A stretch of DNA of 64,000 nt from CAWAMR01 sp963783095 (GCA_963783095.1 CAWAMR010000015.1:148338-212337), one strand, 5' to 3'; counted from the first letter of the stretch, positions 9,320 through 21,312 are shown. Numbers and translations: made by a program. The notes: generated from the sequence alone by a model not told the origin.

Positions 9320-10186
9320 GTGAAAACTTTGACGGCAGGAGAAAACGAATTGATTTTACAGATTTGTAAAGCCGAGCCGCGCACCGAGGCAAATTGCAAG
9401 CTAGACTCTGTGGATGCTAATTCGGGCGGGGGTCGAGTAGTGAATAAGCCTGTAAAATCTCCTGTGGTTCGGCTCAAGCCGGGGCCACGTCGAGTTCAGA
9501 ATGGGAAATCCGGGCCGGTGCCCCCGAGCGGACAAAGTAATGTGGTCCGCAAAGTACTCGTCGCGGCCATCACTGGAGCGTTGCCGGATGAATACAGGGA
9601 CGAGGCGATCGATCTTCTGACCGACGCCATGCGCGGGCCGGACGATGATGTTCGCGCTCTGGCGGTGATCGCTTTGCAAGAAATGGGTGGAGCGCCGCCC
9701 ACGGTTCTTCCGGCATTGATAGAAGCGTTGCACGATCCAAACGAAATCGTTCGTCGCCGCTCGGCTCGGGCACTGGGCGAACTGGGTTTGGCTGCCCTGC
9801 CTGCGCTTCCCCACCTGGTTGCAACCCTTCAAGACTCTCACACCTCGGTACGAATGGAAGCCGTGGCAGCTTTAGGTCGGCTGGGACAGGATGCTGAGCA
9901 AGCGATTCCGGCAATTCTCGGAATGCTGGTAGAACCCGAACTTCGCCTGAGTATCATCGCCGGGACTGTGTTGAAGCGCATGGGTTCCGTCGCAACGCCT
10001 TATCTCATCGGGTGCCTTTCGGATCCCAATGCGATACTTCGAGAACGGTGTGCCTTGCTCCTGGGACGACTTGGAATTCCTGACGATTCCGTGATTGAGG
10101 CGTTGTTGGAAAGCTGCACCGATAGCGAATTTGAAGTGCGCGGATCTGCCCGCCGAGCGCTGGAACATTTGCAACAACCCTCTTGA
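9320..10186 (+). CDS. HEAT-repeat protein
   Basis: 288 residues, intact. After a basic, low-complexity N-terminus of about 70 residues come five or six HEAT-like helical pairs of about 37 residues, for example DDVRALAVIALQEMGGAPPT, NEIVRRRSARALGELGLAAL and TSVRMEAVAALGRLGQDAEQ. HEAT arrays are binding scaffolds, and in planctomycetes they are common in signalling and enzyme-associated proteins. There is no signal peptide, so it should be cytoplasmic. A GTG start at 9320 is used; no clear ribosome site is seen, so the start is uncertain. A hairpin at 10202-10235 follows the stop closely and probably ends transcription. Confidence 0.8.
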   Translation: MKTLTAGENELILQICKAEPRTEANCKLDSVDANSGGGRVVNKPVKSPVVRLKPGPRRVQNGKSGPVPPSGQSNVVRKVLVAAITGALPDEYRDEAIDLLTDAMRGPDDDVRALAVIALQEMGGAPPTVLPALIEALHDPNEIVRRRSARALGELGLAALPALPHLVATLQDSHTSVRMEAVAALGRLGQDAEQAIPAILGMLVEPELRLSIIAGTVLKRMGSVATPYLIGCLSDPNAILRERCALLLGRLGIPDDSVIEALLESCTDSEFEVRGSARRALEHLQQPS

Positions 10187-10201
10187 AATGACAAGGTTCG
10201 G

Positions 10202-10235
10202 AAGATGACAAGGTGACTTGTAACCTTGTCATCTT
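10202..10235. terminator. Bidirectional hairpin terminator
   Basis: Perfect 13-bp stem AAGATGACAAGGT (10202-10214) / ACCTTGTCATCTT (10223-10235) with an 8-nt loop, extendable on both sides. It lies between the stop of the HEAT gene (+) and the stop of the convergent tagJ gene (-). There is no long T run, but position and stem strength fit a shared terminator. Confidence 0.65.
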
Positions 10236-11007
10236 TCGAACTGCGTCCACTCCCACATCGTTAATTCTTCATCGCCAAACGTGATCAGCCGGGCTCCAAT
10301 CCCGCGGATTGAACCATCGATTTGCTCCAGCCAATCGGTCTCCTGGCCCACGCGGATGGCATCCACATCACAACAATCAGAATTGGGATAGACGCCGGCA
10401 CATGGACGTCCCATTCCGACCCGTTACTCAAGCGCAAATGTGCGGGCACGAACAGCCGGTCGCGCAGTTGAGCCGGTGCTGTCAGGCGTAAACGACGAAT
10501 CTCCTCGAACGGCACCCAGACATAATCACTGCCGATGAATACTTCCAAAACCGATGCGAGATGATCGTCTCCGTCGCGGACGCCGTCGAATTCCCTGCCG
10601 TCAATATGGCCATGAACAAAGGGTGTATGCGATTCGGCGACATCGAGTGCGTTTGCGGCCTGTGTGCTTCGCCATTCGGACAGATAGCCTATCGCTTCGC
10701 AACGCGCCACAACATGTTCCGGGGGGTCGAGCAGGAACATCGGTTTTTCACCAACAAACAGACGCTGTCGTTTCTGTTCGGCGTCGAGCAGACACCGATA
10801 ATCCGCCAGAAATTCCGCCATCCCGTCACGGTCCTGGGGTAAAAGATCGAGGTTTTCTCGAACCGCATCGAGGCAACCGCAGTAGAGAAGCAGTTCGCAC
10901 CAAAACAGCCTCTGGGTTGCATCGTCGGGGGATGCCAAACCGACCCGAATCTGTTCCGCAAGAGCTTCGCGTAACCGACCCGCCTTGAACAAGTCCAACG
11001 CATTCAT
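10229..11007 (-). CDS. TagJ/ImpE-family protein, frameshifted, orphan
   Basis: This belongs to the ImpE (TagJ) family of type VI secretion accessory proteins, which bind the TssB N-terminus and are thought to help sheath handling. An N-terminal helical repeat (ALDLFKAGRLREALAEQIRV) is followed by the family core: AIGYLSEWRSTQAANALDV, HGHIDGREFDGVRDGDD, VLEVFIGSDYVWVPFEEI and RLRLTAPAQLRDRLFVPAHL. After residue about 205 the frame shifts near 10395; the true C-terminus (DCCDVDAIRVGQETDWLEQI, then ITFGDEELTMWEWTQFE) lies in the other frame and stops at 10229. No tss/imp structural gene (sheath, Hcp, VgrG, ClpV) lies in the window, so its partner here is unknown. Confidence 0.85.
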
Positions 11008-11101
11008 GAGAAGCCCTCATTCACAGACAGTCCTCTTTTTCGGACACAGCAGCTTGCGATTTGTAGAAATTGTTTGTGCGAAATTTTCGGAGAACACCGC
11101 C

Positions 11102-11645
11102 ATGACACACATCGACTGGTATACACGGATACGACGACGCGCCGAACTGGGGTTGGATGTCCCTGCTGATATTTGTCGGCTTGTTGTGTCTAATCGGCTT
11201 TAGTCGGCGGGATGATTATTTTGGCGAGAAGAATAAAGATCTCGATTACCGCTATCGCGGCTACACGCAACAGGAGGTCCACGATCTGCTGTACAACATC
11301 GGTCCCAACGGCAGAGAAACCTACGCCATCTCGGCCGTCACTTTGGATCTCGTCTTTCCGCTTACGTTTGGCACTTTGATGGTTTTCATCACGGTGAGAA
11401 ATTACCCAAAAAGAATCGGAAAGTGGTTGCTTCTCTTGCCTGCCCTTACGGTCGGCCTCGACCTGCTGGAAAATATCTCGATCGTTTATCTGACAATGAG
11501 TTACACACCCGGACAGCTCTCCTCTTTTGCCGATGTTGCCTCGGTATTCACCGTAGGAAAGTGGATTTTCGGATCGATCGGCTTTCTGGTTCTGGTGGTT
11601 GGAATCATCGGCAGCCGGGCCGGATGGTTCGATCCGAAAAAATAA
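11102..11645 (+). CDS. Four-helix membrane protein, probably frameshifted near N-terminus
   Basis: About 180 residues with four hydrophobic helices: LLIFVGLLCLIGF, then LVFPLTFGTLMVFITV, WLLLLPALTVGLDLLENISI and WIFGSIGFLVLVVGIIG. The ATG at 11102 (MTHIDWYTRIRRRAELG) is in a different frame from the body. Moving one base near 11150 joins RRRAELG to WMSLLIFVGL, which turns the first helix into a normal transmembrane segment. If no shift exists, translation could instead begin at 11157 with a shorter protein. No named family is recognised. It stands alone between tagJ (-) and the YXWGXW gene. Confidence 0.65.
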
Positions 11646-11814
11646 GAAATCTCGGATTGCGTTCCTTTCCCATTTGGGATAAATCCTCCCTCCTTACGCC
11701 GGTTCGGCGGTTTCAGCTGATTCCTGGCAAGGCGAAGTTTGCCGGGGCCAGTCGTTGACTCGCTGGTTCAGCCGAAACGAGCGAAGATCGAATATCATTC
11801 ACGAGGACAAGTCC

Positions 11815-13364
11815 ATGTCTTTTCCCCGTCTTTTGATCCTGAGCGGTTTGCTCAGTTTGATCGGATTACAGCCGGGCCAGGTTCGGGCTGATGAGAGAGA
11901 AGAAGTTCTGGCACGCGGGCCAATCCATGAAGCCTTCGCGGAGCCGGTCGATTCGCAACTCTCACCCACACCTATTGTTCCCAAAATACCTCCTGCGCCG
12001 GTCGCTGAAATACCACCGGACCAACGGCCGATTGGCGACAACGTACAATGGCTTCCCGGATATTGGCACTTCGATGAAGAACGCAGAGACTTTATTTGGG
12101 TCAGTGGCTTCTGGCGAGTTCCCCCACCCGGTCGTTCCTGGATGCCCGGAAGTTGGCGTGAAGCACAGGATGGCTGGCAGTGGGTTCCCGGTCTGTGGAC
12201 CAACGCCGCTCAGCAGGCGACGGGCATTCAATATCTGCCCGAACCACCGAAATCGGTGGAAAACGGCCCCGCAACCCCGGCCCCTACGCCGACCGCGGTA
12301 TACGTACCCGGAACGCATATTTATCGAAATGGGGAGTATGTCTGGCGATCGGGGTACTGGGCTGAAAGCAAGGTCGGCTGGATGTGGATTCCGCCGCACT
12401 ACCGCTGGACTCCCGTCGGTTACGTTTACGTGGATGGCTACTGGGATCGTCCGCTGGGCGATCGAGGCATGCTGTTTGCCCCCGCTTACATTCCGCGCGA
12501 TGTCTATCTCGCGCGAGATACTATTACTCCCCCACGATCGTCGTCCGGGAACAGTGCATGTACGGGGCATTGTTTGTCCGTCGGGGTTACGGGTGCTATT
12601 ACTTCGGCGATTACTTTGAGCCGCGTTACGCCGATCGCGGTTTCGTCACGTGGGGAGGATATGGGGGCTACCGCGGCAGAGAAGTGGTCGTGGTCGGCGG
12701 CTTTTACGATCCCATGTATAGCTATTACCGCGTCACCTATCGCAGCGATCCGTACTGGCAAACGGGTGTTACAGAGATTTATATCGGGCGCTATCGGGGC
12801 GACTATGCCAGGCCGCCGGTAACGCTGGTCCAGCAAAATGTCGTCGTCAACAACATCACGGTGAATAACACGACCGTCAACAATATCACCGTCAACAACT
12901 CTCGCATCAATAACGTGTCGATGCTCACCCCGCTGTCCCAGGCCGCGAAGACCACCAATGTCAAGCTACAGCCTGTGCCGCGTGAAGAGCGACTGCAGCA
13001 CTTCCAGGCTGCTCGGGAAATGCACGCGGTTGCAGCTCGACGGACTGAAATGGAAACGAAGCTGGCACGCACTCCCAACGCCACTCCGAACGCCCCGCGG
13101 ACGTTGAAAATGGATGCCATCAAGCATGCGAGCGGCATCACACCAGTCACCGCTCACGGTGGCGCGGTGACTACACCGAAGACTCAAACCGGTGCGGCCA
13201 CACACCCAGTTACCACTCCTGGGACCGGAACGACCCATCCCGTTACCGGCACGACGACGCCTGGTCGTACCACTCCAACCACCGGAACCAAGCCGCCGGC
13301 ACATACCTTGCCCGGACACACTACCAAGGAGAAAGAAAAGAAGCCTGTACGTGAACGGGATTAG
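11815..13364 (+). CDS. Exported YXWGXW-repeat protein with Asn/Thr-rich stalk, frameshifted
   Basis: An N-terminal signal peptide (residues 1-25, ending in QVRADE) indicates export. The mature protein has repeated Trp/Tyr-rich strands such as WLPGYWHFDEERRDFIWVSG, WMPGSWREAQDGWQWVPGLW, GEYVWRSGYWAESKVGWMWI and GYVYVDGYWDRPLGDRG, the hallmark of YXWGXW proteins of uncertain function. After a frame switch near 12520 it continues RRGYGCYYFGDYFEPRYADR and a Tyr/Gly-rich domain, then a VNN stalk (NNITVNNTTVNNITVNN), then a Thr/Pro-rich tail ending KEKEKKPVRERD. The ATG at 11815 is preferred over 11755 because it begins a clean signal peptide. Probably cell-surface; role unknown. The stop codon overlaps the left end of the palindromic repeat. 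Confidence 0.82.
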
Positions 13365-13567
13365 GCGAGCGGCAGCAATAAATTTACCCGCTACCGCTTA
13401 CTTCGTGCGCGGCTCTTGAGCGAGAGCAGATAAAGATTTACCCGCAACCGCTTACTTCGTGCGCGGCTCTTGAGCGAGAGATTTACCGGCAACCGCTTAC
13501 TTCGTGCGCGGCTCTTTAGCGAGAGCCGCGCACGAAGTAAGCGGTAGTGTCTTCCTGCCGGTCGCCT
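13363..13567. repeat. Palindromic repeat element, copy 1 (MITE-like)
   Basis: Ends form an imperfect inverted repeat: AGGCGAGCGGCAGCAA (13363-13378) against AGGCGACCGGCAGGAA read backwards from 13567. Inside are three near-copies of an about 45-bp unit containing CCGCTTACTTCGTGCGCGGC. The last copy faces its own complement, giving a perfect 24-bp stem (13492-13515 with 13522-13545) and a 6-nt loop. A related element with the same ends and core lies at 21313-21424. There is no coding capacity. It lies between convergent genes, and its first bases are the stop codon of the YXWGXW gene. Confidence 0.85.
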
Positions 13568-13575
13568 TGGCAGTT

Positions 13576-13640
13576 TCAATCCAGGTTCCAGGTTAGCCAA
13601 TTCGGGCTTTTAGCTTGGAACCTGGAATCTGGAACCCAGC
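13576..13640. repeat. Heptamer hairpin between convergent genes
   Basis: Left arm CCAGGTTCCAGGTT and right arm AACCTGGAATCTGG pair with one mismatch. Both arms are tandem 7-mers (CCAGGTT twice; then TTGGAAC, CTGGAAT, CTGGAAC). The right half supplies the last codons of the giant kinase gene (ending GSRFQVPS), so the element has grown into a coding end. Compare 661-714 and 27962-28008. Confidence 0.75.
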
Positions 13641-16600
13641 ACTGCTGGCTCCATCAACCAGTCTTTCAGCGACTCCTGCAACTGGATCATTTCTGCCCGA
13701 AGTGCTTCATAGTCGGATTCCAATTCCAGGATGCGTCCTTCTTTGGCACCTTGTTCGATCTTCTGTGCGAATTCAAATGCCGTACCTTCGGTGAAGTTGC
13801 CGACTGCGCCTTTCAAGGAATGGGCTACCAGATGCAGTTTTCTCGCATCTTCGCGCGTCATCGCGTCTTGAAGATCGTTCAACCAGCGCGGACAGCTTTT
13901 CAAGAATACCCGGATGATGTCTCGAACCATCTCCTCATTTTGATCGAACCTTGCCAGCACATTTGCTTTGTCGACGATGGGCGGAGGCGTCGGCAAGGTC
14001 GAGTCCGAATCCGGAGCGTCGCCAACAAGACGGTCGATGGTGGCAAAAAGCAGGTCGAAACGGATCGGTTTTGACACGTACTCGTCGAAACCAGCCTGGA
14101 TGCAGCGTTCGCGATCGCCCTTCATCGCATTCGCCGTCAGCGCAATGACCGGCAGGTGGTTACCGTTTTCCCGTTCGTAAGCACGCAATTCCGCGATCGT
14201 GGCGAAACCATCCATCTCGGGCATGTGGACATCGACCAGTGCCAGATCGAATCGTTCTGCCTTCAATTGAGTCAAGGCTTGCAACCCGTTCTCGACTACG
14301 ACCATGGAATGTCCGGCACGCTTGAGGCGTTCCGACGCAACGATCTGGTTGACCGCGTTGTCCTCGGCCAGAAGAATGCGCAGACTTCGCCCTGGAGCGG
14401 GCGGAAAGACTGCCGGCGACAATTCGCCGCTTTTGGGCCGGGAGGCCAGGTCAGGTTCAAGGGCCTGCACGATGGTCTCGAACAGTTCCGAAGCTTTCAC
14501 GGGTTTGGTGAGAATGGCAACGGCCCCATCGCAAATGCATGACTCGCGATGAATCAACCGATCGCTGGGAGCCAGGAGAATGACCTTCAGAGCGGCATTT
14601 TCCGGAGCTTGACGCAACTGCTTCAAGAGCAGCGTAGCCATCCTCACCCGGCATATCGGTGTCGATGATGGCCAGTCGAAAGGGTGCACGCGCTGCGTTT
14701 GCCAGGGCGACTTCCGAGAGGGCCGCGATAGCACTTGCCTGGGTCTTCGGCATCATCTGCCAACACCACAACAACTCCGCCAGTACCGCCCGGCTGGTCG
14801 TATTGTCGTCGACGACCAGAACCGGAAGATCGCGCCAGCGCTCCACGGGCAATACCGCCGAATCTTCCGAAGGGCCGGCTTCCACATTGAGCCAGGCGGT
14901 GAAATGGAAAGTGCTGCCGAGGCCGATTCGGCTTTCAACCCACAGCCTGCCTCCCATCAGCGACACCAGTTCTCGAACGATCGCCAGGCCCAGTCCGGTT
15001 CCGCCATATTTTCGTGTGGTGGACGCATCGACCTGTTCGAACGGGTGCAAAGATTTTTTCCAGCTTGCCTGTCGGGATGCCAATGCCGGTATCGCGGACG
15101 GCAAAATGCAGACAAACCTTTTCATCTGCCGTTGCCTCCACGTCGACCGATACCTCGACTTCGCCTTGCGCCGTGAACTTGATGCTGTTGCCGATCAGGT
15201 TAATCAAGCACTGCCGCAGCCGGCCCACGTCGCCGATGAAGGAGTCCAGGCACTTCCGGCGCGACGCGATGTACCAGTTCCAAACCTTTCGTATGTGCCC
15301 GAATGGCCAGCAAGCGCAAGGTATCGGCGAGCGCATCGTGTAACTGGAATGAAGTCGGCGACAACTCCAGTTTGCCTGCCTCGATCTTGGAAAAATCGAG
15401 GATGTCATCGATCAAGGTCAGCAGCGTTTCCGCGGAAGTGCGAACCATGTCGAGATACTGTCGTTGTTCCGGAGTAAGGGCGGTGGACAGAGAAAGCTCA
15501 ACCATGCCGAGAATGCCGTTCATCGGCGTTCTGATTTCATGGCTCATATTGGCGAGGAACTCGCCCTTGGCCCGGTTGGCAGCTTCGGCGGCTTCCATCG
15601 CGTTATGCAACTCTTCTTCCGCTCGGAGCCTTTGAATCCCCAGGGCCACTTTGTCGGCAACGGCCCCCAACGATTCCGCAGTTTCAGGCGATAGCTTGTG
15701 TCGAGCGAACACGGCGATCACACCGACCAATCGACCATCGACGATCAAGGGATGTCCGGCAAAGGCAATGAACCTTTCTCGTTTGGCCCAGTCAAGAGTG
15801 TCGTGCGGCGAACCATCGACCAGGGAGTTGGTCAGATGAGGACGTAAACTCAACGCGATTCGACCCACATGTTCCTGTCCAATCGCAATGCGGGATTGTT
15901 CCCCATCAATACGAGTGGAGATGCCCGCGCTCGCCTGAAGCAGCAAGGAGCCGGTATTATCCAGCGTCCAGATGCGTGCACAGCTGACCCGAAGGTATTT
16001 TACCAGCGCCTCTGCGCATCCCTGCAACATCTCCCGCATATTTCGGCGATGAGTCAGGCAGCTGCCGATGTCGGCCGTCAACGCCGCATGAGCAGCGCGT
16101 TCTGCCAGGGTTTGGTCCGACGCCTTGCGATCGGTGATGTCGCGCTCGAGCGCCATGAAGTGTGTGAGGCGACTGGTCTGCTCGTCGTAGATCGGTTGAA
16201 CTTCGATTTCGATCCAGTATCTTCGTCCCGATTTGGCGTAATTGATCAGCTCGACCTTGAAGCCTTTGCGTTGACAGAGCCGATCGCGGACGTAAGCGAC
16301 CGTAGTCTGATCGGTCTCCGGGCCTTGAAGAAAGTTTCCGGGTTTTCGCCCGATGATTTCTTCCAGCGGGTAGCCCGTCAGACGGGTAAAACCTTCATTG
16401 ACCCATTCGATTCGTCCGTGCGGATCGGTCAGGATCACGGCATTGTCGGTGCGGTTGGCGATCATGGCCAGCTTGCGCGATTCCCTTTCGCTGTCGCGCA
16501 GGGCTGATTCGGTTCGTCGGCGTTCGTGTTGCTCGATTGCCAGCGTAATCAGGTTCGATACCGCCATCCCGAACAAACTCTGTTCGGGTGCCCAAGGCTC

Positions 16601-19600
16601 CCAGGGGCCAACGTGCTCCAGAGACAATATGCCGTCCAGGCATCCGTGCAGGAGAATCGGAATACTCATCATTCCGGTGATTCCCAACGGCTGCAGATAA
16701 GAATCGGTGAATTCCCGGGTCCGTGGATCGTGGCCAACATCGTTCGTAACGATCGCTTCTCCGGAGTTCAGCGCCCGGAAGTAGTCGGGATACTCGATCG
16801 ACTTCAGTTCCATGCCCGCGGAATGGGCCTTGAGCTGGGTATCGAACAAATCAACACAGCGGAGAATGGTTTGGTCCTCGGTCAGACGCCAGACGCTCAC
16901 TCGTTCCACTTGCATGAGGCGGGCTGCGGATTCCGTCAGTTGCTGAAATGTGCGCGTCAGATCGGGGCTGAGGAAAATGTCGCTCTTGGTCAGGCTCGCC
17001 AGAGCGACCTGCTGTTTCAATAACCGTTCGTGACTGCGTTGCAGACGATCTTCAACGCGCTTGCGTTCGGTGACTTCGGTAACGGTACCCACGAGTCGAG
17101 TCACTCGTCCCTGTTCGTCGCGCGTGGCGGTGCCGCGCGCCATGAACCAACGATCGGTACCGTCTTGTTTTTCGAGTCGATGTTCCATTTCAAAGAAAGG
17201 CGTCTTGTCTCCGAGGTGAGCCATGACCACCTCCATCAAGGACTGTCGATCGTCGGTGGGCAACAGAGCCAACCAATCCTGGACACTCTCCGGCACCGGC
17301 CGATCGGCACCTACCAACAGCGATTGCAAGGTGGGATCGATAAAGAAAGTTTGTTGTTCAAAGTTGAAATCCCAAACCCCGGCATTGCCGGCCTGGGTGG
17401 CCAGCGCATAGCGCTCCTGACTTTGGCGAAGAGCCTCCTCTGCTTGTTTTCGTTCGGTGACGTTGCGTACCACGACGAGTGCCTTGTCGCTATCGTAGCC
17501 GACGACGCGCGCATCATAATGGCGGTTCTCACCGGCCAGGTGAACTGAATACTCGAGACTCTGAGTCTCACCGGAATCGATCGCTGTGTTGAGAATCCGG
17601 AGCACGGTCTCTTCCAGATCCGGCGGAAAGTGCGCAGCAATGCTCGACCCGTGCATCTGCTCGGGCGGAACCAGAAGGTCGTGCCGATTCTGGGCCGCAT
17701 AGTGCAAACAGATGCCCGCACGATCGAACACGAACAAGGGATCGGGCAACGCACGCAGCATGGCGGAGTTGCGCTTCGCTCTCGCGCAGTGCGTTTTCGG
17801 TCCGCTTCAAGTTCGTAATATCGTAGACGAAGACCAGCAGACCATTGATAAGTCCCTGGGCATCGAAGGTTGGAACCTGGTCGATGCTCCCCCAATATTT
17901 CTCCTTCCCTAACGAGAATAATTGAATGGCGCCCAGCAGTGGTTTGCCCACACGGATTATTTCCAGCGAACGGGAGTAGAGTTCACCCGCGTTGTCCTCA
18001 ACGGCACCAAGATCGAAGATCGGCTTGCCGATCATTTCCGACGCCGGCAGTGCCTTGGACTGTTGCGCAAAGCGATTCAGCAATACGACCCGCGCATCGG
18101 TGTCGAGATACCAGACCTGTGCTTGCACGGCGTCGAGGATTTGTTCGAGCTGATGACGTTGCCGCTGCACTTGCTCCTGGGCCGTTTTCCGTTCGGTGAT
18201 GTCCTCGGCCGCTCCCACGAAACGCAGAAGATTGCCCTGCTTATCGCGGACTTCAAAGGAACGATCCCGGATCCAGCGAATGCTGCCATCCGGCCTGACA
18301 TAACGGAATTGAATAATTCCACCGCCGCGCCGGCGATTATCCGCGACTTCACGGACGAATTGCTCTCGATCGTCGGGATGGACTTCCTGGGTGAACGCCT
18401 CGAATCCGGGGAAGCTGGGCCGGCCGTAGATTTTCTCGTAAGCCGGGCTGGCATAAAGCAAGGAGTCCGTGCGGGCATCGCTCATCCAGAAGCACTCTTC
18501 GATTCGTTCGGCCAGCTCGCGGAATCGTTCTTCGCTTTCTTGCAGGGCCTTCTGAGCGCGCTTCAACTCCGAAATATCGACGCAGACAGTGACCACACCC
18601 TGGATCGGTGCCGGTTGATCCGAATCGGCTGATGCACTACCTCGCAGCGGCACTTTCGTCGTAAGCCAGTGGTGCAAATTCCCAAACGCATCGGGTGTTT
18701 CATCTTCGTACTGGACCATCTCGCCCGCAGTCAGAACGCGACGATCGGCGCTCTGGCTGTGCGTTCCGTATTCTTCGTTAATCAGCTCCCCGGCCCTCTT
18801 GCCGACTGCCCCTTCTACCGTGGTGCCATAAAGTTGCGCTTGTTGCTTGTTGATCAGCAAGTAGCGCAATTCGGCATCTTTGCTGCTGATCAATCCGGGA
18901 AACGCATCGATAATCGCCCGGATCAGTTGATTGGATCGCCGGATTTCCTCATCCGATTTCTTGCGCTCGGTGATGTCGCGGATCAGCGTACAGTTGTAGG
19001 CCCGACCCATGTGTACGACCCGATTGGCCGTGAATTCCACCGGAAACTCTTCACCGCTTTGGGTGCGCAGACTCGACTCCAGGCGAATCTGCCGGCGCTG
19101 TTTCAAATCCGACCAATAGGCGGCCCAGCGCCGGGGCGATTGCCGGGGATCAATTTGCCACGCTGTCATCTGCAATAACTGGCTTCGACTATACCCCAAG
19201 CGCCGGCAGACGGCTTCATTGACATCGAGAATTCGGCCGGTTTCATCGATCAGCAAGAACAAGTCCGCTGCGTTCTGGATGGCAAACTGAATGAGTTCCA
19301 CGCATCGCGCAAACGGTGTTCTTCCGTGACATCCTTGAGCAACCAGACCTGCGCGGGTCCGGAGTCGTAGCAATTCACTTCGATCCAGCGCGAATCACCA
19401 TCGGGACGTTTGATTTCCACACGTTCGCGAGGAGTCTGGCCCGAATCCCATTCGTCCGAAGGCGACCAGCTCGGATGATTCATCTGGGCCTGCTCCAACG
19501 GATGAAACCAGGGACCGCGCTCGCTCAACTCGACAGGGTCAATGCCAAAGAGCGCTCCCGCTGCGGTATTGACCGTGACCGCATCACCATCCACATACAC

Positions 19601-20758
19601 CGCCGCAACCGGAAGGTTCTCGATCATTTGCCTCATTCGGCGCTCGTTGAGGCGCAACGTCTCATGAGCACGCCTACGTTCGGCATCCCCAACTGCAACC
19701 ACAAGGGTCATGAGGGTCGAGGTCAATTGAAAGGTGAATAGCGGCCACAACGAATCCAGGCCCGTACCCGCCCGGAATGGCCCCAGCCCTACCATCGTTG
19801 CAGTCAGTGCCAGCGCATTCACGACCAGTACTGCCGTGACCCCCGAGCGGATTCCCAGCCCCAGCGCGATCCCCAAAAGCACCGGCAACAGGAGGTAGCT
19901 CAGCCAGGGTTGCGTTCCGACTGTGAAGATTTCGCCGAAGAAAAGCAAGCCTGCCGACACGCTCAGAACCAGAAACGATCCCAGTGTTTTGGCCAATGCC
20001 GTCCAGCCCGGCAATTTCCAGCGTTTCCGAGTCCAGACGAATATGGCAGGTATGATGATGAGAATGCCCATCAAGTCGCCAAGAAACTCGATGAGCGAAT
20101 GGGTCCAAAGCAAGGCGCTGTTCAGTTCCCCCGCCAGCACCAGCAGTCCCGATCCGAGCAAAGCACACGGCAAGCCGATCAGAAATGCCGCAGCGAAAAG
20201 ATCGGCAAACTCTCGCAGTTTTTCAAAGCTCGGCGCAACCTGGCGGAATTGCCGCAACATCCGGCATATCAACAGAGCTTCGAGCGTATGGACTCCCCCG
20301 TCGATGATGCTTAGGGCCAGGGAGTTTCCCAACCAGAATCGCGTCAAGAAAATCGTCGCAAAGATCGCCGCACCAAGACGGTTGCCGCCCAGTAACACGA
20401 TGCCAATCGCAAAACCGATGATCGGGCAACCCGGCATCGCCATGACGGTCTTGAGGTGCGGATCGCTCAGATACGCCAGCGGCAGGTACAGGGCGGTCCA
20501 CAACAGAAGTTGTCCGCCCAGGACGACCGCGTTATAAACTCGGCTCCTTTCCACGGAAGGACCAACTCCCGTCTGGCTGATGGAAGAGGCCGCATGATCC
20601 GCAGGCTTATGTTTTCCATTCACTCCAGGACGCGCACCGTGCCCGGCGACGGCTGGGGATGGAACCGGATCTTGAGAAAGTAATTTGGGGGGAATCGGCA
20701 AATCCTCCGGAGCGAGACCGTCGATGATCGCTTTCAGCTTCGCAGCAATTTCCGACAC
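13610..20758 (-). CDS. Giant hybrid histidine kinase: MASE1-PAS(n)-GAF-PAS-GAF-HisKA-HATPase-REC-REC-HPt, frameshifted
   Basis: One 7.1 kb gene of about 2,380 codons. Reading 5' to 3' on the minus strand: a MASE1-like membrane sensor with 8-10 helices (20600-19690); about seven PAS units (19650-17060), several ending in DITERK-type motifs; a GAF (about 16990-16530); another PAS (16500-16120); a second GAF (16100-15630); HisKA with NMSHEIRTPMNGILGM (His codon 15539-15541); HATPase with NLIGNSIKFT and KYGGTGLGLAIV; a first receiver (LPVLVVDDN, IDTDMPGEDGY); a second receiver (ILLAEDNAVNQ, LVDVHMPEMDG); and an HPt with HLVAHSLKGAVGNF. Frames switch near 19290, 17780, 15240, 15050 and 14640. The GTG start overlaps the stop of the receiver gene upstream (TAGGTG). 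The cytoplasmic phosphorelay His-Asp-His is complete; the signal is unknown. Confidence 0.85.
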
Positions 20759-21118
20759 CTAGTGGGCTTGTGCGCTAACGACGGCCTGAAGAAGAGTAGC
20801 GGGAGAATACGGTTTCTGGATTACTGCGGTGAAATCACTCGGATTCGTTGCGCCTTCGATCTGACCGGTGTCGCCGGAAACCAACAAGATCGGTAACAGG
20901 GGATCCTCCTGATGCAACTGCCTGGCTAACCCAATACCATTGCCGTCGGGCAGGCAAAAATCAACGAGGGCTATGTGGGGACGATCGGCCCGCGCCAGTT
21001 CGACGGCAGCGGCGATTTCGGTAGCCTCGATAATTCGATATCCCGCGCGTTCCAATACAACGCGTGAGAAATGACGCGCAAAATCATCATCATCTACCAC
21101 GAGAATGGTTGAGATCAT
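20759..21118 (-). CDS. Single-domain response regulator (receiver)
   Basis: About 119 residues, a CheY-like receiver with no output domain. Acidic pocket VVDDDD near the start, phospho-acceptor LVDFCLPDGNG, conserved LLVSGDTG and the lysine in VIQKPYS. GGAAGG lies 5 nt before the ATG at 21118; a TTG at 21130 is a possible longer start. Its stop codon directly abuts the GTG start of the giant hybrid kinase, so the two are translationally coupled and this receiver is the obvious partner of that kinase's HPt domain. The divergent gene on the other side starts 446 bp away, leaving room for a promoter and the palindromic element. Confidence 0.9.
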   Translation of the reverse strand: MISTILVVDDDDFARHFSRVVLERAGYRIIEATEIAAAVELARADRPHIALVDFCLPDGNGIGLARQLHQEDPLLPILLVSGDTGQIEGATNPSDFTAVIQKPYSPATLLQAVVSAQAH

Positions 21119-21312
21119 TATCCCTTCCAAAAAAAGGAAGATCGGTTTCCACCCGTCCGCAGAAATAGCTGCGCCGACAAGAAAATTGCATCATTCAGGA
21201 GGAGAATTGCTTAACTGTAGAACATGACTGCCCAAGTGCAGAAAAGTTTTCGTTCGTTGCTCACCCTAATTCAGACCAAACCTCAACTTTCAAAAAAGAA
21301 CCGCATCCCAGA

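Noticed and set aside
15869..17548. Long + strand frames over the giant kinase
   Set aside because: Antisense shadows of a gene with strong third-position bias; no motifs, and the minus strand carries clear kinase domains.
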